Counted from the first letter of the stretch, positions 17,100 to 25,494 are shown. The stretch: DNA of 27,016 bases from an uncultured Senegalimassilia sp. (GCF_934636665.1 NZ_CAKUAT010000024.1:1-27016), one strand, 5' to 3'. Notes: generated by a model not told the origin, from the sequence alone. Numbers and translations are program-made.

Positions 17100-18023
17100 C
17101 TACAGGTTCTCGCGCACCCAATCGATATTGCCCTGCACGGTGGCGATGAGTTCGGAGATATCGTCGAACACGCGCATCGGGCGAAGCCACTTCATGAACT
17201 CAACCTTCATATACTGGCCGTAGATATCGCCGTCGAAGTCGAGGATGTGCACCTCGCAGGTTGCCGTGGCGCGATCGGCGAACGTTGCCGCAACGCCTAC
17301 GTTCACCGCTGCCTTATAGCGCTTGCCGTTAACGTGCGCATATGCCGCGTACACACCATCGGAAAGCGGGCGCATCTGGTCGGGAACCTCAAGATTCGCG
17401 GTACGGATGCCCATATCGGCCCCCTCGCCGCGACCAGGGCGCACGATACCCGTCATGAAATACGGACGTCCAAGCAGATGATTGGCTTCATAAAGCTTCC
17501 CGTCCGCCAACAGCAAACGAATGCGCGTAGCAGTGATGGGAGCGCCATCCTCGCTTTTCAGGTCATGCGCGTGCACCTGCATGCCATGACGATCGGCCCA
17601 GGTACGCAGCTCCGGCACCGCGCCGGCGGCTTTCGCCCCGAAATGGAAATCGAAGCCCACATGCAGATGCGCGGGGACGCCGGTGCCGAACGTACGGACC
17701 AGGAATTCCTCGGGCGAGCTGGCAGCGAACTCGCGCGTGAACGGAAGGGCGACCACCGCATCGACGCCGGTTTGCGCGAGCATCTCCAAGCGCTCCTGAT
17801 TCGACATAAGCTTGCGAAGGCGCTGCGCATGGAACATCTCGTCAGGGTCGATATCGAACGTGAGCGCGATGGACTTCCCGCCGTTTTCGCGCGCGGTATC
17901 CTGCGCGCAGGACAACAGGAACCTATGGCCCCGATGCACGCCATCGAATACGCCGAACGCGCACGAGGCGCCTTGGAAATACCCGCGATCGAACGTTTCG
18001 TCGGCTTTAAAGATCTGCGCCAC
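17100..18023 (-). CDS. ribF: Bifunctional riboflavin kinase / FAD synthetase
   Basis: The enzyme phosphorylates riboflavin to FMN and adenylylates FMN to FAD in the cytoplasm. The 307-residue product has the N-terminal adenylyltransferase motifs FGVFDGVHRGHR (residues 23-34), HVGFDFHFGAKAAG and ITATRIR. The C-terminal kinase domain starts near residue 185, with TGIVRPGRG, a GVYAAYA strand and CEVHILDF bearing the likely catalytic Glu257. The usual PTAN motif of the kinase reads RTAN (207-210), so Pro is replaced by Arg. I chose the GTG at 18023, preceded by GGGGGTG. It overlaps the truB stop by 17 bp. It is the last gene of the rimP-nusA-infB operon. Confidence 0.94.
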   Translation of the reverse strand: MAQIFKADETFDRGYFQGASCAFGVFDGVHRGHRFLLSCAQDTARENGGKSIALTFDIDPDEMFHAQRLRKLMSNQERLEMLAQTGVDAVVALPFTREFAASSPEEFLVRTFGTGVPAHLHVGFDFHFGAKAAGAVPELRTWADRHGMQVHAHDLKSEDGAPITATRIRLLLADGKLYEANHLLGRPYFMTGIVRPGRGEGADMGIRTANLEVPDQMRPLSDGVYAAYAHVNGKRYKAAVNVGVAATFADRATATCEVHILDFDGDIYGQYMKVEFMKWLRPMRVFDDISELIATVQGNIDWVRENL

Positions 18024-19020
18024 GAAGCACCCCCGTCTGAAACACGCAGCATGCCTTGAACGATGCACGCCTGCTGTCGTACTGATACAAAGCCACAACC
18101 TTGTTCTGGCTGATGACCGCGATGACCTCGCCGTCTTGCGGCGCCTGAGCGCTCTCGCGCACGCCAGCGGTGCAAGCGCACATCTCGGCCTGGGCCGTGG
18201 TGCGCCTGCGCTCGAACAGCTGGCAATCGGCTGCGCGCAGCGCATTGCCGTTGCCAACGGCCTGAGCGGCAGCGCCCTCCACGTAAGCGAAGCGCACACC
18301 TAGCAACCGCACCGGGTCCAAGGCGGCGCGCAGCTTGAGCTCCTCAAGCGCCTCGAGAGGCACGCACTCGTCAAGCGTGAGGCCGCCGACCTCCAAGCGC
18401 CTGAGCGCGGACAAGTGCGCCGGGCATCCGATCTTATGGCCTAAATCGCGCGCCAACGCGCGGATGTAGGTGCCCTTCGAGACGCGAAACTCCACATCCC
18501 ACTCGGGGAGCTGCTCTCCCACGCCCGGGCGAACCGCTATGAGCTTTGCCGAATACACCTCGATGTCACGCGGGGAAAGCTCGATGATATGGCCTTCGCG
18601 GGCAGCCTCGTAGGACTTCTTCCCGTTAACCTTGATGGCCGAATACGCCGGCGGCATCTGCTTCTGCGGACCGAGCATCTGCGCGACCGCTTGCTCGCCG
18701 AAGCTGCGGTCACCGACTTCCACCGGTGGTTGACCCGTGCGCGCGACCGTGCCCTCGCAATCGTCGGTATCGGTTCCCACGCCGAACGCGATGGTAGCCC
18801 GATACGCTTTATCGTGGCCGGTGAGGTACGCGCCCAACCTGGTGGCGGGCCCGATGCAAATGGGCAGCACGCCGCTTGCCAGCGGATCGAGCGTACCCGT
18901 ATGGCCGACGCGTTTCTCGCCGAAGATGCGGCGGCAGCGGTTGACCACGTCATGGGACGTCATGCCGCTGGGCTTGTCGACGCCCACGACAAGCGACAGA
19001 CCCGATTCTCCTCGCTTCAC
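18007..19020 (-). CDS. truB: tRNA pseudouridine55 synthase
   Basis: TruB converts U55 in the T-loop of tRNAs to pseudouridine and assists tRNA folding. The 337-residue product carries VDKPSGMTSHDVV, the catalytic motif GHTGTLDPLASGVLP with nucleophile Asp45, KAYRATIAFG, PPAYSAIKVNGKKSYEAAREG and SKGTYIRALARDLG. The C-terminal part (from about residue 240) is a divergent extension in the place of a PUA-like domain. The GTG at 19020 overlaps the nrnA TGA as GTGA, so translation is probably coupled. It lies between nrnA and ribF in the operon, the usual order after rbfA. Confidence 0.95.
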   Translation of the reverse strand: MKRGESGLSLVVGVDKPSGMTSHDVVNRCRRIFGEKRVGHTGTLDPLASGVLPICIGPATRLGAYLTGHDKAYRATIAFGVGTDTDDCEGTVARTGQPPVEVGDRSFGEQAVAQMLGPQKQMPPAYSAIKVNGKKSYEAAREGHIIELSPRDIEVYSAKLIAVRPGVGEQLPEWDVEFRVSKGTYIRALARDLGHKIGCPAHLSALRRLEVGGLTLDECVPLEALEELKLRAALDPVRLLGVRFAYVEGAAAQAVGNGNALRAADCQLFERRRTTAQAEMCACTAGVRESAQAPQDGEVIAVISQNKVVALYQYDSRRASFKACCVFQTGVLRGADL

Positions 19021-20015
19021 CTGGCGCACACCGCCTCTTGCAGCGCTGCGCGCACCTGCTCCACGGCCTCCTGCATGCTGCCATGCATGGTGAAACCCGC
19101 TGCGGCAACGTGCCCGCCGCCGCCGAAGCTGCGGGCGATGGCGGAAACATCGGTATCGTCCTTCGCGCGGAGGCTGCCGCGGATGCAATCCTCGTGCTGA
19201 CGCAGCATGCAAGCCACATTGACGCCGGCGATCGAACGCAGCGCGTTGATAACGGGCTCGGCATCCGATTTCACGGCGCCGAAACGTGCGAAATCCGCGA
19301 GCGTGAGGTAGCTGATGGCGAACCCTTCGAGCTCATGGAACTCTGCGCGCGATATCGCCTGAGCCTCAAGCTGCATGGAGGCAAGCGTGCGATTTTGGAA
19401 CACCGCGCGCGAGATGGCCGCCGGATCGGCGCCCTCCTCGACCATCTGGGATGCCAGACGCATGCAACGGGCGTCGGTGTTCTGATATTGGAAGCGGCCG
19501 GTATCGGTGACCAGGCCCGTGTAGCAGCACGCGACCAGATCGCCGGAACGCGAGACGCCGAGCATCCCCGCAAGCTCCCATATGAGCAAGGTGGTGGAAG
19601 CGGCGTCGGGGTCCACGTAGGCCATTTCGCACATGCGCTCGTCGACCGCATGGTGGTCGATGGTGAACGAGGCCTGCGCACGATCGAGGATGCCGCACGC
19701 CGCCTGGCCGATGCGCTCGCGCGTGGGAACGTCCACGCCGATGAAGGCTCCGACAGGGCCGTCGTACTCGCATGCCGGCACCATATCGGCGGCTCCCGGC
19801 AACAGCTGCGCCAAGTTCGCCTCGATGGGCTCGTCTTTGACCAGCACGCAGGTCACGCGCTTGCCGAACTGGCGCAACGCGGCGGCAAGGCCGAGCTGGG
19901 AGCCCAGGCAATCGCCATCGGGGCTGACATGCCCGCAGATGACGAAGTCGTCGAGCGGGCGCAATGCGCATGCCAGCTCCTCGAGCGTGCAGTTGGTTTG
20001 AGGGGTTACGGTCAT
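19017..20015 (-). CDS. nrnA: DHH-family bifunctional oligoribonuclease / pAp phosphatase
   Basis: NrnA-type phosphoesterases finish RNA decay by degrading nano-RNAs and can dephosphorylate 3'-phosphoadenosine 5'-phosphate. The 332-residue product has GHVSPDGDCLGS (metal ligands His29, Asp33, Asp35), GVDVPTRER (Asp95) and TIDHHAVDE, the DHH motif at 120-122. The DHHA1 substrate domain carries RSFGGGGHVAAAGF near residues 296-308. The ATG at 20015 has GGGGGAG 7 nt upstream and follows rbfA by 15 nt. nrnA between rbfA and truB is a conserved arrangement in Gram-positives. Confidence 0.94.
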   Translation of the reverse strand: MTVTPQTNCTLEELACALRPLDDFVICGHVSPDGDCLGSQLGLAAALRQFGKRVTCVLVKDEPIEANLAQLLPGAADMVPACEYDGPVGAFIGVDVPTRERIGQAACGILDRAQASFTIDHHAVDERMCEMAYVDPDAASTTLLIWELAGMLGVSRSGDLVACCYTGLVTDTGRFQYQNTDARCMRLASQMVEEGADPAAISRAVFQNRTLASMQLEAQAISRAEFHELEGFAISYLTLADFARFGAVKSDAEPVINALRSIAGVNVACMLRQHEDCIRGSLRAKDDTDVSAIARSFGGGGHVAAAGFTMHGSMQEAVEQVRAALQEAVCAR

Positions 20016-20030
20016 AGCGGCGCTCCCCCG

Positions 20031-20441
20031 CTATTCCTGATCGGTTTCTTCAGCTGCCTCGATGGCCTCGCGCTCGGCGGCGATAGCGGCCGATTCGCGG
20101 TTGCGCTCGGCATCGCGTTCAAGGGCGGAGGCGATGCGCTCGGCTTCGTCCACGGATTTGTCTAGGATGAAGCGCAGCGCAGGCGCCACGCGCCAGGAAA
20201 GCTGACGCGCCATGAGCGAACGGATGCGGCCCGAGGCCTTCTCGAAGGCTTCGGCAACTTCCTCGTATTCGCCGCGATCGGCGGTGTAGAAAACGTTGCA
20301 GACGCTGCGGTCGTAGCTGACCTCGCAGCCCGTGATGGTGACCAGCGACAGGCGCGGGTCGGAGATCTCGAAGAGCAGGATGGATGCGATGACCTCGCGC
20401 GCCTGCTGGTTGACTTTGCGGTTCGTGGAACCTTGCTTCAT
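20031..20441 (-). CDS. rbfA: 30S ribosome-binding factor A
   Basis: RbfA is a KH-like protein that binds immature 30S subunits and helps 16S rRNA 5'-end maturation. The 136-residue product has NRKVNQQAREVIASILLFEISDPRLSLVT-type sequence with the family core FEISDPRL, then VSYDRSVCNVFYTA and RVAPALRFILDKSVDEAERI. An Ala/Glu-rich tail follows. The ATG at 20441 has GAGGAG 8 nt upstream; an in-frame start 17 codons earlier lacks one. It follows infB across a 204-nt structured gap that may also contain a promoter. Confidence 0.94.
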   Translation of the reverse strand: MKQGSTNRKVNQQAREVIASILLFEISDPRLSLVTITGCEVSYDRSVCNVFYTADRGEYEEVAEAFEKASGRIRSLMARQLSWRVAPALRFILDKSVDEAERIASALERDAERNRESAAIAAEREAIEAAEETDQE

Positions 20442-20480
20442 AGATACAGCTCCTCTGAAGGATAAGGTTTGGATGTAAGC

Positions 20481-20486
20481 AGTATA
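20481..20486 (-). promoter_or_regulatory. Possible internal promoter (-10) for rbfA-nrnA-truB-ribF
   Basis: The minus strand reads TATACT 39 nt before the rbfA ATG. The -35 position at 17 bp (TTCTCG) is a poor match, so this is tentative. It would decouple the distal genes from rimP-nusA-infB. Confidence 0.35.
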
Positions 20487-20506
20487 GGGCACCTCGAAGG
20501 TAGCGA

Positions 20507-20603
20507 GAAGGGCCCCGGCCTCGAATCCGCCCCGTCACCGCAAGACCGGTACGTATGGTACCTGCCTTGCGGGCCGGGCCGGTTCGAGAACCGGAGCCCC
20601 TTC
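20507..20603 (-). repeat. ~97-nt foldback element between infB and rbfA
   Basis: The ends pair as GAAGGG/CCCTTC followed, after a bulge, by a CCGG-containing stem. Next is CTCGAA/TTCGAG, then CCGCAAG/CTTGCGG and GGTAC/GTACC at the tip. A local alternative hairpin, CCGGTT/AACCGG, lies at 20579-20594. No T-run follows. Size, position between two operon genes and order of nested stems resemble the element at 5254-5352. Confidence 0.6.
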
Positions 20604-20645
20604 AAACGCCGAGGGCGCGCCGCCTTCGCAGGCAGCTCACGCCGA

Positions 20646-23387
20646 TTACTCGGTGCGCTCGACTTCCTTGATGGTGTAGCCCTCGATGGTGTCACCAACC
20701 TTGAGGTCCTGGTAGCCGGCGATGCCGATGCCGCACTCGTAACCCTGCTTGACAGCCTTCACGTCATCCTTGAAGCGCTTCAGGGATGCAAGCTCGCCCT
20801 CGAAGATGACGGTGCCTTCGCGCACGAGGCGGATCTTGTCGTCGCGGTGCAGCTCGCCGTCGGTGATGTAGCAACCGGCGATGGTGCCCACCTTCGGGAC
20901 CTTGAAGGTCTCGCGGACCTCGGCGGTACCGGTGTCCTCCTCGACGATCTCGGGCTTGAGCAGACCCACGCGGGCCGCGTTGATGTCCTCGATGGCCTGG
21001 TAGATGACGCGGTACAGGCGGATGTCCACCTTCTCCTTCTCAGCCTGCTGCTTGGACTTGCCGGTCGGGCGCACGTTGAAGCCGATGATGATGGCGTCGG
21101 AGGCCGCAGCCAGCGTGACGTCGGTCTCGGTGATGCCGCCGACCGCGGAGTGCACGATGTTGATCTTGACCTCGGACTGGTCCATCTTATTGAACGCGTC
21201 GCGCAGCGCCTCGATGGAGCCCTGCACGTCGGCCTTCACGATGAGGTTCAGGTCGGTCTGCTTGCCCTCCTCGATGCGGTTGAACAGGTCGTCCAGGTTC
21301 ATGTGCGACTTGGTCTCCTGCTCGGCCAGGCGTGCGCGCAGCGCGCGCTCCTCGGCCAGCTTGCGGGCATCGCGCTCGTCCTCGAACACGCGGAACTCGT
21401 CGCCGGCGACCGGCACGCTGTTCAGGCCCAGGATCTCGACCGGGTAGGAAGGCGCAGCGCCTTCGACGTGCTGACCGCGCGGGTCCACCAGCGCGCGGAC
21501 GCGTCCGTAGGACGTGCCGGCGACGACGGTGTCGCCCGGATGCAGCGTGCCGCGCTGCACGAGCACGGTTGCCACAGGGCCGCGGCCCTTGTCGAGGTTG
21601 GCCTCGATGACGAAGCCGGAGGCCAGCGCATCGGGGTTGGCGCGAAGCTCGAGCACGTCGGCCTGCAGCAGGATGGTCTCGAGCAAGTCGTCGATGTGCA
21701 GCTTCTTCTTCGCGGAGACGTTGACGAACATGTTCTGTCCGCCCCAGTCCTCGGGGATAACGCCGTACTCGACGAGCTCCTGGCGCACACGGTCGGGGTT
21801 GGCGCCGGGCTTGTCGATCTTGTTGACGGCCACCACGATCGGCACGTTAGCGGCCTTAGCGTGGTTGATAGCCTCGATGGTCTGCGGCATGACGCCGTCG
21901 TCGGAGGCGACGACCAGGACGATGACGTCGGTCACCTGGGCACCGCGGGCACGCATGGCCGTGAAGGCCTCGTGACCCGGCGTGTCGATGAAGGTGATCT
22001 GGCGATCGCCGATGCGCACGACCGAGGCGCCGATGTGCTGGGTGATTCCGCCGGCCTCGCCCTCGGCGACGCCGGTGTGGCGGATGGCGTCGAGCAGCGA
22101 CGTCTTGCCATGGTCGACGTGGCCCATGACGGTGACGACGGGCGGACGCGGCTTGAGGTCATCGTCGCTATCGTGGTAGACGATGGCGAACTCTTCCTCG
22201 GGGGACACGACGCGCACCTTGCGGCCCATGTCGTCGGCGATGAGCTCGACGAGCTCGTCGGACATGGACTGGGTGAGCGTAAGCACCTGGCCGAGCATGA
22301 ACAGGCGCTTGATGACGTCGTTGGGCTGCACGCCCAGCAGCTCGGCGAACTTGGCAACGGTGGAACCCTGCGGGATCTCGACGACGGAATCGTCGAGCAC
22401 AAGGCTGGGATCGAGGCCTCGCTCGATGGCCTCCATCTCCATGCGCTCGCGGGCCTCGGCCTCGCGCTTCTGCTTGCGCTTCTTACGACGGCCCTCGCCC
22501 TCATGGGAGTTGGCGGCGGCAACGGCGGCACGCGCCTCGGCGAGCACCTTGTCGCGCTGCAGCTCCTCGGCCTTCACGGCCATCTGGGCGTAGCGGTCCT
22601 CCCCCGACGCCTGCTGCTCGAGCTCGGGCACGTGCTGCTCGACGTGCATGCCCTTCTTGCCGTGCTTGCGGGCGCCGCGCTGCTGCTTGTTGGCATCGGC
22701 GCCGCGGGCGGGCTGCTCGGCCTTCTGCTTCTCGATGCGCTGCTTCTCGGACTCGATCTGGGAAAGCAGGCTATCGAAGCTGGACTTTCGGGCACCGAGC
22801 ACCGGAGCCTGGCGCTTGGGCGCCGGGGCTGCGGGCTTGTGGGCAGAGCCCTTGGAATTGCGGTTGCGCAGGGCCTCCTCGACGGCCTGCTTCTTGGCGA
22901 CTTCCTTGGCCATGGCTGCGGCGCGGGCACGGGCCTTGCGCTCGGCGGCCTCGCGGGCAACGCGCTCCTTCTCGGACTCGATCTGGTTTGCCAGGCTCTC
23001 GAAGGGGTTGTTGGTCACCTTCTTGGCCTGCGGCTTGGCGGCGGGCTTGGCCGCAGGGACGCCCTCCTCGGCGCGCTTGGCGCGCTCGGCCTCGCGGGCT
23101 GCACGCTCCTGCTCGACGGCCTCGCGACGGGCGCGCTCGGCCTCGGCCTGCTGACGCTTGGCCTCGGCGCGCTCCTCGGCGAGCTGCTTGGCCTCTTCGG
23201 CCGGAAGCTCGCCCGCGCGTTCCTTGATCTCAGGGGACAGGTTCTGGCGAACCTTCTCCACATCGGATTCAGCCAGCATGCTGGCATGGCTTTTCGCGGT
23301 GATCTTCATTTCATGGAGCTTATCGAGCATGTCCTTGCTGGACATGTTGAACTCCTTCGCCAACTCATGTACTCGCATGCTGGCCAT
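20646..23387 (-). CDS. infB: Translation initiation factor IF-2
   Basis: IF-2 is the GTPase that brings initiator fMet-tRNA to the 30S subunit and promotes subunit joining. The 913-residue product starts with an IF2 N-terminal fold (MRVHELAKEFNMSSKDMLDKL). A long charged Ala/Glu/Lys/Arg-rich linker follows to about residue 330. A second IF2_N module (residues about 335-388) comes next, then the G domain: G1 GHVDHGKT (422-429), DTPGH (468-472) and NKID (522-525). The linker contains two similar blocks around residues 129-143 and 204-218. The ATG at 23387 has GAGGAG 6 nt upstream. It lies between ylxR and rbfA, the classic order. Confidence 0.97.
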   Translation of the reverse strand: MASMRVHELAKEFNMSSKDMLDKLHEMKITAKSHASMLAESDVEKVRQNLSPEIKERAGELPAEEAKQLAEERAEAKRQQAEAERARREAVEQERAAREAERAKRAEEGVPAAKPAAKPQAKKVTNNPFESLANQIESEKERVAREAAERKARARAAAMAKEVAKKQAVEEALRNRNSKGSAHKPAAPAPKRQAPVLGARKSSFDSLLSQIESEKQRIEKQKAEQPARGADANKQQRGARKHGKKGMHVEQHVPELEQQASGEDRYAQMAVKAEELQRDKVLAEARAAVAAANSHEGEGRRKKRKQKREAEARERMEMEAIERGLDPSLVLDDSVVEIPQGSTVAKFAELLGVQPNDVIKRLFMLGQVLTLTQSMSDELVELIADDMGRKVRVVSPEEEFAIVYHDSDDDLKPRPPVVTVMGHVDHGKTSLLDAIRHTGVAEGEAGGITQHIGASVVRIGDRQITFIDTPGHEAFTAMRARGAQVTDVIVLVVASDDGVMPQTIEAINHAKAANVPIVVAVNKIDKPGANPDRVRQELVEYGVIPEDWGGQNMFVNVSAKKKLHIDDLLETILLQADVLELRANPDALASGFVIEANLDKGRGPVATVLVQRGTLHPGDTVVAGTSYGRVRALVDPRGQHVEGAAPSYPVEILGLNSVPVAGDEFRVFEDERDARKLAEERALRARLAEQETKSHMNLDDLFNRIEEGKQTDLNLIVKADVQGSIEALRDAFNKMDQSEVKINIVHSAVGGITETDVTLAAASDAIIIGFNVRPTGKSKQQAEKEKVDIRLYRVIYQAIEDINAARVGLLKPEIVEEDTGTAEVRETFKVPKVGTIAGCYITDGELHRDDKIRLVREGTVIFEGELASLKRFKDDVKAVKQGYECGIGIAGYQDLKVGDTIEGYTIKEVERTE

Positions 23388-23398
23388 ATACCACTCCT

Positions 23399-23692
23399 CT
23401 ACATTTCCCTCGCATCGCGCGCGTGCGCGGCGATATCGGCGGCGATCCGGTCGTAATCATCGCTGCCGAGCGTCGCCTTAAGCGCTCGGTCGAGCTTGTT
23501 CCTCTTGCACGCGGCTGCGAAGCATTCCGCGGAGCACACATAGGCGCCCCTACCCGGTGCGCGGCCGGTGGCATCGAACGCAACGGCCCCCTCAGGGGTG
23601 CGTACGATGCGCAGCAGGCCCGTTTTATCGGCCTGCGCGCCGCAGGCGATGCAGCTGCGTTGTCGTTTGCCCGTGTTGGTTGCCGTTGCCAT
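23399..23692 (-). CDS. ylxR: YlxR family RNA-binding protein (DUF448)
   Basis: YlxR is a small protein almost always encoded between nusA and infB. Family work links it to RNA binding and, in Bacillus, to gene regulation and RNase P. The 97-residue product has the signature RSCIACG near residues 12-18, GRAPGRGAYVC near 43-53, and a basic C-terminal helix ending in a short acidic stretch. The ATG at 23692 follows the nusA stop by 9 nt, with an AGGCG-like site close by. infB begins 11 nt after its stop. Confidence 0.93.
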   Translation of the reverse strand: MATATNTGKRQRSCIACGAQADKTGLLRIVRTPEGAVAFDATGRAPGRGAYVCSAECFAAACKRNKLDRALKATLGSDDYDRIAADIAAHARDAREM

Positions 23693-23701
23693 ATGTGACG
23701 C

Positions 23702-24916
23702 CTATTCCTCGTCCAGGCCGTCGTGGATGCCGCAGAAGCAGCTGTCGGGACGGGCATGGTTGCGGCAGCGAACGCCGTTCTCGTCAACGTAAGCGCACAG
23801 TTCTTCCTCGTCCTCGAGGTCATCCTCGTCGATGAGCATGTTCTCGGTCTTCGGAAGCGGGGCGCCGGTGAAGCTGGCGGACTTGATGTCGATATGCCAA
23901 CCGGTCAGGCGTGCTGCCAAGCGGGCGTTCTGGCCCTCCTTGCCGATGGCCAGCGACAGCTGGTCGTCAGGCACGATGACGGTTGCGTAGTTGTTCTCCT
24001 CATCGACCAGGACGCGATCGACCTTGGCCGGGGACAGGGCGTTTGCCACGTAGCGGGCCGGGTCCTCGTCCCACTGGATGACGTCGACGCGCTCGTTGCG
24101 CAGCTCCTCGACGACCATGCGCACGCGGCTGCCCTTGGGGCCGACGCAGGCGCCCACGGGGTCGAGGTTGTGCTCACGGGAGGTGACGGCGACCTTGGAG
24201 CGGGCGCCGGGCTCGCGGGCGATGGACTTGATCTCGACCAGGCCGTCGTAGATCTCGGGAACCTCGATCTCGAACAGACGGCGGATAAGGTCGGGGTGCG
24301 TACGGGACACGACGATGGCCGGGCGGGCCTGCTCGCCGCGCATGCGCGGAGCGTCCGAACCGGGATCGCGAACCTCGATGATGAGCACCTTCAGGCGCTG
24401 GTTATGACGATAGTGCTCGCCGGCGGGGCGCTCGTTGCGCTCGCCGGGATAGCGCTTCACGTCGTAATGCGGAAGCTCCGCCTCGACGCCGTCGCGGATC
24501 TTGATGATGGTGAAATCGGGAGTGCCCTGCAGCACGGTGCCCGTGACCAGGTCGCCGACGCGGCCGGCGAACTCCTCGTAAATGGACTGGCGGCCAGCCT
24601 CGCGAACGATGGAGCTGATGACGCTCTTGGCGTTCTGCGCGGCGATGCGGCTGACGTCGGCGGGGGTGACGTCGCGCTCCTCGAACTCGGAGTACTCGCC
24701 GGTCTCCTCGTCGGGCTCGCCGACCGGGACCAGCTCGTAGACGTAGATCTTGCCCGTCTGGCGGTCGATGGTCACTCGAGCGTCCCACTCGAGGTCGAGG
24801 ATATGCTGATAGCTTTTGGCCAGGGAGGCTTCCAAGCGGTCGATCAGATAGAACTCGTCGATCTTGCGCTCATGGGCCAAGGCCTGCAAAGCCTCGATCA
24901 ACTCAGAACTTGCCAC
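23702..24916 (-). CDS. nusA: Transcription termination/antitermination factor NusA with Cys/His-rich tail
   Basis: NusA binds RNA polymerase and nascent RNA, modulating pausing, termination and antitermination. The 404-residue product has the N-terminal polymerase-binding domain (about 1-120), an S1 domain (about 120-185), KH1 (about 215-285, with VGACVGPKGSRVR) and KH2 (about 290-350, with LAIGKEGQNARLAARLTGW). Actinobacterial NusA usually ends soon after KH2. Here an acidic linker is followed by a tail with C374, C384, H387, C393, C395 and H398, a spacing like a small zinc knuckle (C-x9-C-x10-C-x2-H). It lacks the E. coli acidic repeats. Start is GTG 24916 with AAAGGA 9 nt upstream. Operon position is between rimP and ylxR. 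The core identity is certain; the tail's role is unknown. Confidence 0.96.
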   Translation of the reverse strand: MASSELIEALQALAHERKIDEFYLIDRLEASLAKSYQHILDLEWDARVTIDRQTGKIYVYELVPVGEPDEETGEYSEFEERDVTPADVSRIAAQNAKSVISSIVREAGRQSIYEEFAGRVGDLVTGTVLQGTPDFTIIKIRDGVEAELPHYDVKRYPGERNERPAGEHYRHNQRLKVLIIEVRDPGSDAPRMRGEQARPAIVVSRTHPDLIRRLFEIEVPEIYDGLVEIKSIAREPGARSKVAVTSREHNLDPVGACVGPKGSRVRMVVEELRNERVDVIQWDEDPARYVANALSPAKVDRVLVDEENNYATVIVPDDQLSLAIGKEGQNARLAARLTGWHIDIKSASFTGAPLPKTENMLIDEDDLEDEEELCAYVDENGVRCRNHARPDSCFCGIHDGLDEE

Positions 24917-24947
24917 GTTTTAGCTTCCTTTCTCCAAACAGCCCCTG

Positions 24948-25424
24948 CTAGGAGCTGAAATCCACGATGCCCTTCAGGTGGGCGCGTTTCATCTGATCGA
25001 TCGGCAGGACGGCCTGCTGGCCGTCGACGTCCATGACGACGTTGCCGCCATCGGCCGAAACGATCGTGCCGGTGAAGTTGCTGCGCCCATCGATGGGATG
25101 CGCAAGCTTCACCACGGCCTGCTGACCGGCGTAACGCGCGAAATGCTGCTCCGTGCGCAACGGGCGGTCGATGCCCGGCGAGGACACCTCAAGGGTGTAG
25201 GCTCCGGGGAACGGGTCGAGCGCATCCATGATGTCGTTGATCCATGCCTGCGCTTTCGCCAGTTCATCGAAGCTCACGCCCTCGGGCGTGTCTATGAACA
25301 CGCGAATAGTAGGCGCCTTCTTGGCGCCTACGACCTGCACGGTCACGATCTCAACGCCTTCGGACGCCGCACGGGGCTCCAGCGCGTCAAGCAGCTCGGT
25401 TTCCTTCTTGCTGAGCACGCTCAT
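24948..25424 (-). CDS. rimP: Ribosome maturation factor RimP
   Basis: RimP binds the 30S precursor early and is needed for efficient maturation. The 158-residue product contains the family's first-domain strands (VEIVTVQVVGAKKAPTIRVFID), the linker LDPFPGAYTLEVSSPGIDRPL, and the C-terminal SH3-like barrel (FTGTIVSADGGNVVMDVDG). The ATG at 25424 is only 3 nt from AAGGAG. A GTG two codons later has a better 9-nt spacing, so the exact start is open. It is the first gene of the rimP-nusA-infB operon and is preceded by a leader with an intrinsic terminator. Confidence 0.94.
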   Translation of the reverse strand: MSVLSKKETELLDALEPRAASEGVEIVTVQVVGAKKAPTIRVFIDTPEGVSFDELAKAQAWINDIMDALDPFPGAYTLEVSSPGIDRPLRTEQHFARYAGQQAVVKLAHPIDGRSNFTGTIVSADGGNVVMDVDGQQAVLPIDQMKRAHLKGIVDFSS

Positions 25425-25450
25425 AAGCTCCTTTCTGTGCCCTAACATAC

Positions 25451-25473
25451 AAAAAAGCGGGTAAAAACCCACT
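25451..25473 (-). terminator. Intrinsic terminator / attenuator in the rimP leader
   Basis: On the minus strand AGTGGGT pairs with ACCCGCT (one G-U) across a T4 loop and is followed by a six-T run. It lies 26 nt upstream of the rimP ATG and downstream of a candidate promoter. It may attenuate rimP-nusA-infB rather than only end the upstream gene. The adjoining hairpin ACTTTC/GAAAGT (25471-25489) shares its 5' bases. Confidence 0.8.
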
Positions 25474-25494
25474 TTCCGTCTGCGAAAGTATGGT

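Noticed and set aside
20469..23456. Very long open frame on the plus strand antisense to infB (and part of rbfA's upstream region)
   Set aside because: It is a by-product of GC-rich, C/G-ending codons in infB. The product is a Leu/Gly/Val/Asp/His-rich low-complexity string with no motif, and infB is unmistakable on the other strand.
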